64,000 nucleotides of DNA from the NCBI RefSeq assembly GCF_013375535.1, contig NZ_JABXJG010000003.1, forward strand, positions 186,001 to 250,000. Reading direction: 5' to 3'. The DNA comes from Sphingobium sp. 15-1. GTDB taxonomy: Bacteria > Pseudomonadota > Alphaproteobacteria > Sphingomonadales > Sphingomonadaceae. Position numbers and translations under genes: made by a program. Below are positions 59,568 through 64,000 of the stretch, piece after piece (within the stretch, counting starts at the first letter, position 1; each line of letters starts with the position of its first letter). Under the pieces are notes generated by a model, which made no database searches, was not told where the DNA came from, and was given only the letters and a program-made list of their open reading frames with translations.

Positions 59568-61067
59568 TCAGACAACGAAAATGTCGTATTTGGTGAGGTC
59601 CAAATGAGCCGACAGATGCGCGATGGGAATGGGCGCGCCCGAACCATTGCCGTCGGCATCGTAAGACAGAATGCCGGTGTGGCTGTCGTACAGGACATGA
59701 TCGTTCGAGTCGTTGGCCACCACGCCGTCCCCATGCTCGAAATAGGCGCCGGACAGACGCACCGGGCTGCCCAGCGATCCGGAGCCGAGCTTCGTGAAGA
59801 CTGCATTGTCGAGATAGACGGAGTCCTCGGACGTATTGAAGTCGGTTATCGTGGCGGCGCCGCCGCCGAGCGACGTGTCGAAGACGAACTTGTCATGCCC
59901 GCGGCCGCCGGTCAGCATGTCGGCGCCACCCTTGCCGAAGATCGTGTCGGTTCCGGCAAGCCCGTCAATGTGGTCTACGCCCGCGGTGCCGGTCAGCTTT
60001 TCGCCGCTGCTGGTGCCGGTGATCGTGTTGAAGGAGCCCGAACTGGTTGTTGTGGTCGGCGTCGTCGGCGTTGGGCTCGATGTCGTCGGTGCCGGGCTCG
60101 AAGTGGACGGGGCTGTGATCGATGAGGACGTGCCACCACCCGGAAGCGGCGGAAGCGGCGTCACCTCCGCATAGGGCGTGCCGTCATGATTATCGAGCCA
60201 CGCCGCCTTGCTCGCTGCCCAATAATCGCGAGCCTCCTGACCTTGCAATATGGTGAAGCCGGCCGGGGGCTTCGGATAGGTGGACGGCAATGGCGTGTCC
60301 GACAGGTTCAGGAAGACATTGCCGTGCGATTCGACAACATGGTCCCACGCGATCTTGAGCCGGGCCTGACTTTCGTGGTTGGGGTCCTCGATCGCGATCA
60401 CCGTGTTGACGATCCGGATGTCGGGCGTCGTCTGCGGCGCGCCCGTATCCGTCTTGAACGGGGAAACGTGCGTCATTTCGCCATGGAAAAGGTAGGACTC
60501 CATGCGCATGAACACGCCATCGAGCTTAATCGTGTTCATCGAACCATCATAATGGTCGCTGTCGCCAAGGCTGATGCCCGAAAAGACGCCGTCGAACAGA
60601 GTGTCGCGAATGGTTCCGCCCATCACATAGTCATTCTCGACGGCATCGTCGCGCGCGTTGCTGACGTAAGTATCATCGATCAGGAAGTTGCTGCTGCCGT
60701 TGGCGATCCGGATCGCATCCCATGTCTTGTCGAGGCGCCAGTCCTCGATGACCACGTTCGGTGCGTTCTCGACACGGATCGCGGCCGAATTGGTATAGGT
60801 ATATTCCCAGTCGGACTGCTGCGGCACCTGACCCCAGATTTCGCCGCCCTTGATCACCAGGCCCGTACCGGCATTGGTGACCTTGAACGGGTAGGTATTC
60901 AGCGCGCCCGTACCCCATGTCGAGAGGTGCGTGGCGTCGGGATTATCATTGCGACTATTGTCGACGATCCAGGAGGCGTTGGTTGCATCGATCACCGAGC
61001 CTGCGGCAAGATTCGAAACGCTGTAAGGAGTATAGCCGTAATCCTGTGAAAGAGTGATGTACGTCAT
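59568..61067 (-). CDS. RTX-tailed right-handed beta-helix protein, predicted secreted polysaccharide enzyme
   Basis: A 499-residue protein without a signal peptide. Residues about 1-310 form a beta-helix homologous to the protein at 48748 (shared WDAIRIANGSSNFLIDDTYV, SNARDDAVENDYVMGGTIRD). A Ser/Thr/Pro linker (about 315-345) leads to a calcium-binding RTX part (LTGTAGVDHIDGLAGTDTIF, GKGGADMLTGGRGHDKFVFD) and a C-terminal secretion-type end, DLTKYDIFVV. RTX proteins with such ends leave the cell by type I secretion; the ABC/HlyD pair follows. Likely a lyase or hydrolase of the exopolysaccharide made by nearby genes; activity inferred. Confidence 0.85.
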   Translation of the reverse strand: MTYITLSQDYGYTPYSVSNLAAGSVIDATNASWIVDNSRNDNPDATHLSTWGTGALNTYPFKVTNAGTGLVIKGGEIWGQVPQQSDWEYTYTNSAAIRVENAPNVVIEDWRLDKTWDAIRIANGSSNFLIDDTYVSNARDDAVENDYVMGGTIRDTLFDGVFSGISLGDSDHYDGSMNTIKLDGVFMRMESYLFHGEMTHVSPFKTDTGAPQTTPDIRIVNTVIAIEDPNHESQARLKIAWDHVVESHGNVFLNLSDTPLPSTYPKPPAGFTILQGQEARDYWAASKAAWLDNHDGTPYAEVTPLPPLPGGGTSSSITAPSTSSPAPTTSSPTPTTPTTTTSSGSFNTITGTSSGEKLTGTAGVDHIDGLAGTDTIFGKGGADMLTGGRGHDKFVFDTSLGGGAATITDFNTSEDSVYLDNAVFTKLGSGSLGSPVRLSGAYFEHGDGVVANDSNDHVLYDSHTGILSYDADGNGSGAPIPIAHLSAHLDLTKYDIFVV

Positions 61068-61823
61068 CTATTAAATTCCTTTTTGCGACCCAAACACTTC
61101 TTGCACATGTTCTCTTTTTATTGTTGAGTAACAGTTGCCGAAGTGTTTTTATTATATTTACAAAACTGCCTTATTCACCGTAAATAAATCTAGTAATTCC
61201 GAAAATATTTCGGCATTATCAGTGGCTTGCGATCAAGGTGATGCAGGACGCATCGACTTGATCGCACGTGGACCGACACCACATGGGGGGTAGTTGCCCA
61301 ACACGAAGCGAGCGGTCCCCGAGCCGCTGTTCGCACCTGGATGATCATCGGTGCGGAGCCACCGGGAGATCATTGAAGATGGACTGTTTCTATTTGTCAC
61401 ATGACAGCATGACAAGGTAAGTGGGCGCTGCTACAGCACCGTTCGTCTTATAATGGCGCGTGATTGGATGATTCAATTCAACTTATACTTTCAACAAATT
61501 CAACAGGTTATTTGCAACGATTGATCTTGTGCTTTGAAAGATAAAGGGATTCTTCGACGAATCGAAGCTGTGTTGATCGCCGCTGAGAGTTGATCGGGGA
61601 TTTTCGCCGGGAAATGACCCGCTTTATTGTTATGTTCTGGGTGTCATTTGGCAGGTCAAGATGCGGATTTCTTTCTGCTTTTAGAGTCCGTTTGAGAAAT
61701 CGCGGAAGAGCGATTTCCGAGGCTGGTGCCGCAATGCGCCAATAGGCGCATTCTCAAACAGGCTTTTAGCCTGCCGAGCCAGCGGTCGGCACGCGCGGCA
61801 GACGATTGCCGCACAGATCATCG
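61068..61823. other. Long gap with promoter and structured element
   Basis: 756 bases without a gene. The first 130 bases are AT-rich, suitable as the promoter of the RTX gene. A stretch at 61629-61675 resembles 47839-47890. A branched inverted-repeat element lies at 61690-61759. Confidence 0.5.
61690..61759. repeat. Branched inverted-repeat element downstream of flippase
   Basis: GTTTGAGAA (61690-61698) pairs with TTCTCAAAC (61751-61759), enclosing two smaller hairpins (AAATCG/CGATTT, and AATGCGCC/GGCGCATT at 61733-61752). On the minus strand it lies 65-135 bases after the flippase stop, so it may be a 3'-end structure or terminator. Confidence 0.5.
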
Positions 61824-63272
61824 CTATGAATAATGCGGTTTGAGCCGGGGGAGAACCAACGGACGGACCACGATCGCATAGGCTGAGACGGCCAGGACCA
61901 GGACGATGAGCGAGTGCCAGGAGCCGACCAGCAACGCGATGGCGGTCATCAGGCCACTGCCCAGCAGGGGGCGCTGCAGGGCGCGGAACAGATCAGCCAA
62001 GGGAAGGTGGATCAGCCGCCAGAGGGCCACTCCATAGGCGATGCGTGACACGCAATAATGGCCAAGGACAGCCAATGCCGCGCCGGGCAGGCCGGCCCAG
62101 GTGATCCCGATCCACAGCGCCGGCAGGGCGACCAGAATGGAAACGGCCAGGTTGATGCGGAAATCGAGGTCGGGCCGACCGATCCCCCTTAACACCTCGC
62201 CCGGCGTGCCTGCCGAGGCGGCGACCATGCTCGCCGCCGCAAGTATCTGGATCGGGACGATGGCGGCGTCCCATTTGGGGGTGAACAGGGCCGGGACGAT
62301 GTAGTTCGCGAACAGGATCAATACCGTGGCTGCCGGAAATATCGTTACCGACATGTACCGAACCGTTCCCAGATAAACCGTGCGAATATCCGCGTCCCGT
62401 CCGATCGCCCTGCTGTAGAAGGGAAAAACGGCCTTGCTGACCAGCCAGTAAGCCTTGCCCCGCAGTGTTTCCGTCAGCAGAAATGCGATGGAATAGATGC
62501 CGAGCGCATGAGCGCCTACAAGCTTGCCGATCAGCAGATAATCGAGATTCTGCTGAAAGGAGATCAGCACCCGGGAACCGACGATGAATTTGCTGTAGGA
62601 ACCGAGATCGCGCAGAATGGCCAGGTTCAGCCGGACGTGCGGACGCCATCCGGAAAAGGCGAAGGTGATGACACATGTGCCGGCGGTGGCGACCAGCGTT
62701 TGCGCCACCAGACTCCACACATTCGCGCCGGCAAGTGCAAGCAGGAGGGCGGCGGCGCATCCGGCCAGCGTGCCTAATATATCGGCCAGGGCGATCTGCT
62801 TGAACCGCATGCTGCGCGCCAGCCGCGCTTCTGGCACCACCTGCAGATTCTGGAACACGATCCCCGCGCTCATTGCCAGCGCGATCGGGGCGAGGCGCGG
62901 TTCCCCGTAGAACCAGACCAGAAATGGAACGCCGATCAGCCACATGACCACGATCATCACGAATGACGACAGGAACAGCAGCCAGAACGCGCTATCGTAC
63001 AGCAATTTGGTGCGGTGATCCCGCTGGCGCTGAATGAGGCCAAGGCGAAAGCCAAGATCGGCAACGATCGCGATGATGGCGGAGAACACCAGCACCATGT
63101 TGTAGAAGCCGAAATGTTCGGGCAGCAGGAGCCGGGCGAGAACCACTTTGGCAAGGATGCTCGAACCCTTGCCGATCATCATCCCGACCGCGTTCCAGGC
63201 AACGCCTTTGCGGATCAGCCGCTTTTCCGACTGCAATCGCCGTTGGGGAGCAGGTGTGTCGGTGGAGGCCAA
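61824..63272 (-). CDS. Polysaccharide flippase (Wzx/MATE-like, oligosaccharide export)
   Basis: About 480 residues with 12-14 hydrophobic helices, for example NMVLVFSAIIAIVADLGFRL and LLFLSSFVMIVVMWLIGVPF. The beginning RLIRKGVAWNAVGMMIGKGS and the mid-part NLDYLLIGKLVGAHALGIYS match Wzx/lipopolysaccharide-biosynthesis flippases, which move lipid-linked repeat units across the inner membrane. The start is unclear: no ATG precedes the first helix, and TTG at 63272, six bases after the sugar transferase stop, is the best guess. Coupled to that gene. Confidence 0.85.
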   Translation of the reverse strand: MASTDTPAPQRRLQSEKRLIRKGVAWNAVGMMIGKGSSILAKVVLARLLLPEHFGFYNMVLVFSAIIAIVADLGFRLGLIQRQRDHRTKLLYDSAFWLLFLSSFVMIVVMWLIGVPFLVWFYGEPRLAPIALAMSAGIVFQNLQVVPEARLARSMRFKQIALADILGTLAGCAAALLLALAGANVWSLVAQTLVATAGTCVITFAFSGWRPHVRLNLAILRDLGSYSKFIVGSRVLISFQQNLDYLLIGKLVGAHALGIYSIAFLLTETLRGKAYWLVSKAVFPFYSRAIGRDADIRTVYLGTVRYMSVTIFPAATVLILFANYIVPALFTPKWDAAIVPIQILAAASMVAASAGTPGEVLRGIGRPDLDFRINLAVSILVALPALWIGITWAGLPGAALAVLGHYCVSRIAYGVALWRLIHLPLADLFRALQRPLLGSGLMTAIALLVGSWHSLIVLVLAVSAYAIVVRPLVLPRLKPHYS

Positions 63273-63277
63273 GGCGT

Positions 63278-63979
63278 TCAGTACCCGGTGCCGAGAAGAA
63301 CCACCGGAATGGTCCGCAGGATGATCAGAACATCCTGGCTGACGGATTTGGTACGCGCATATTCGCAATCCAGTTGCGCCCGGCCCTCGAAGCTGATCTG
63401 GTTGCGGCCGCTGACTTGCCATGGGCCAGTGATGCCGGGCTTCAAAGAGCAATAAATGGGAAAGGCATCCGCGTAGAAATGGGCTTCGTCCGTGGCGAGT
63501 GGCCGTGGTCCGACAATGCTCATCTCACCCCTTACCACGTTGAAAAGCTGCGGTAACTCGTCAATACTGTAACGCCGGAGAAATCGTCCGAAATATGTGA
63601 TGCGCGGATCGTCGAGAAGCTTTCGGTCCCGCTGCCAGATCGCGCTGATGGCGGGGGAGGATTCCAGTAGTTCGCGAAGCCGCCGATCGGCATCGGCCTG
63701 CATCGTCCGGAATTTGAAACAGCGGAAAATCTTGCCGTCATGGCCGAACCGGCGCTGACTGTAGAAGACAGGGCCTGAGCCACTGAACAGCACGAGGATG
63801 GTGGCGACCAGCATCACCGGCCACAGAACCAACAGGCACAGCATGGCAAGTGTGAGGTCCATGCAGCGTTGTAGCACCAATGCGGAGGCGTGTCGCGGAG
63901 TGGATTCGGTTGTGCGCGCCGCCGCGACAGGCGGTTCCCCACGGGCCGGACCGATCGGCCGGGCTGGGGAGGGAAGCAC
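63278..63979 (-). CDS. Priming sugar-phosphate transferase (bacterial sugar transferase), start near window edge
   Basis: At least 233 residues. One N-terminal membrane hairpin (LTLAMLCLLVLWPVMLVATI, about 42-61) is followed by the catalytic core: GPVFYSQRRFGHDGKIFRCF, KFRTM, RRYSIDELPQLFNVVRGEMS and IVGPRPL, then KPGITGPWQVSGRN. It transfers a sugar phosphate to undecaprenyl phosphate and so starts polysaccharide repeat-unit assembly (as PssY, GelB or WcaJ relatives). The GTG at 63979 is the first start in view, but the frame stays open to the window edge, so the gene may be longer. Confidence 0.9.
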   Translation of the reverse strand: MLPSPARPIGPARGEPPVAAARTTESTPRHASALVLQRCMDLTLAMLCLLVLWPVMLVATILVLFSGSGPVFYSQRRFGHDGKIFRCFKFRTMQADADRRLRELLESSPAISAIWQRDRKLLDDPRITYFGRFLRRYSIDELPQLFNVVRGEMSIVGPRPLATDEAHFYADAFPIYCSLKPGITGPWQVSGRNQISFEGRAQLDCEYARTKSVSQDVLIILRTIPVVLLGTGY

Positions 63980-64000
63980 AGTCGTGCCAGCGAGATTTGC

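Noticed and set aside
1..64000. CRISPR arrays, rRNA and tRNA genes
   Set aside because: No regularly spaced repeats and no recognisable rRNA or tRNA sequence noticed.

Overview
The window looks like a chromosomal or megaplasmid segment of an alphaproteobacterium of the Sphingomonadaceae (Sphingobium, Novosphingobium or Sphingomonas type). The evidence is high GC content, a large TonB-dependent receptor inside a catabolic cluster, many flavin-dependent and SDR-type degradation genes, and sphingan-like exopolysaccharide and type I secretion genes. The genus assignment is inference. I see no rRNA, tRNA or CRISPR array.

Region 1 (1-11.8 kb) is a first catabolic cluster. It holds the end of a flavin reductase, an adrenodoxin-type ferredoxin, a RibBA-like flavin precursor enzyme, an acyl-CoA ligase, two luciferase-like monooxygenases (LLM), an enoyl-CoA hydratase homologue, an SMP-30 lactonase, a type 10-like SDR, a thiolase and two TetR regulators. 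It reads as oxygenation of an unknown substrate, lactone opening, CoA activation and beta-oxidation-like shortening.

Region 2 (11.9-13.6 kb) is a graveyard of an IS3 remnant and a broken serine-recombinase cassette.

Region 3 (13.6-37.6 kb) is a catabolic island transcribed almost entirely from the minus strand. One part has a hydroxyquinol ortho-cleavage module (intradiol dioxygenase plus maleylacetate reductase), a flavin reductase, a P450, a TonB receptor, SDRs and an acyl-CoA-dehydrogenase-like monooxygenase. Another part has an LLM, a TetR, an acyl-CoA ligase, an alpha/beta hydrolase and an SDR. The third is a tight operon of FAD hydroxylase, extradiol dioxygenase, fumarylacetoacetate-hydrolase-type enzyme, CurA-like reductase and BKACE enzyme, followed upstream by a second, paralogous TetR. 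Seven copies of one semi-palindromic motif (AAAC-YNYAC-N4-GTR type) lie in the gaps of this island and are the likely operators of the two paralogous TetRs. A decayed copy of the hydroxylase promoter and 5' end survives at 24.8-25.1 kb.

Region 4 (37.9-44.3 kb) has an HxlR regulator divergent from an F420-reductase-like gene, then nested insertion sequences. An IS630-type element sits inside an IS21-type element with a 5-bp target duplication, and excising the IS21 in silico rejoins a broken reading frame. Fragments of IstA, IstB, another integrase and an AlpA-like gene follow.

Region 5 (44.8-64 kb) is surface-polymer biology. It opens with a three-gene cassette of a small twin-arginine Gly/Asn/Pro-rich protein, a PqqD-HprK-like kinase and a nucleotidyltransferase. 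Next come a TnsB/TniA-like fragment, a predicted secreted beta-helix protein, a 1024-residue repeat adhesin-like protein, a nucleotidyltransferase-kinase fusion, an IS630 transposase, a type I secretion pair (HlyD and ABC), a second beta-helix protein with an RTX tail, a Wzx-type flippase and a priming sugar transferase. The sugar transferase and flippase would build and export a polysaccharide, the ABC/HlyD pair would export the RTX beta-helix protein and perhaps the large repeat protein, and the kinase/nucleotidyltransferase genes probably modify a protein or glycan of unknown identity.
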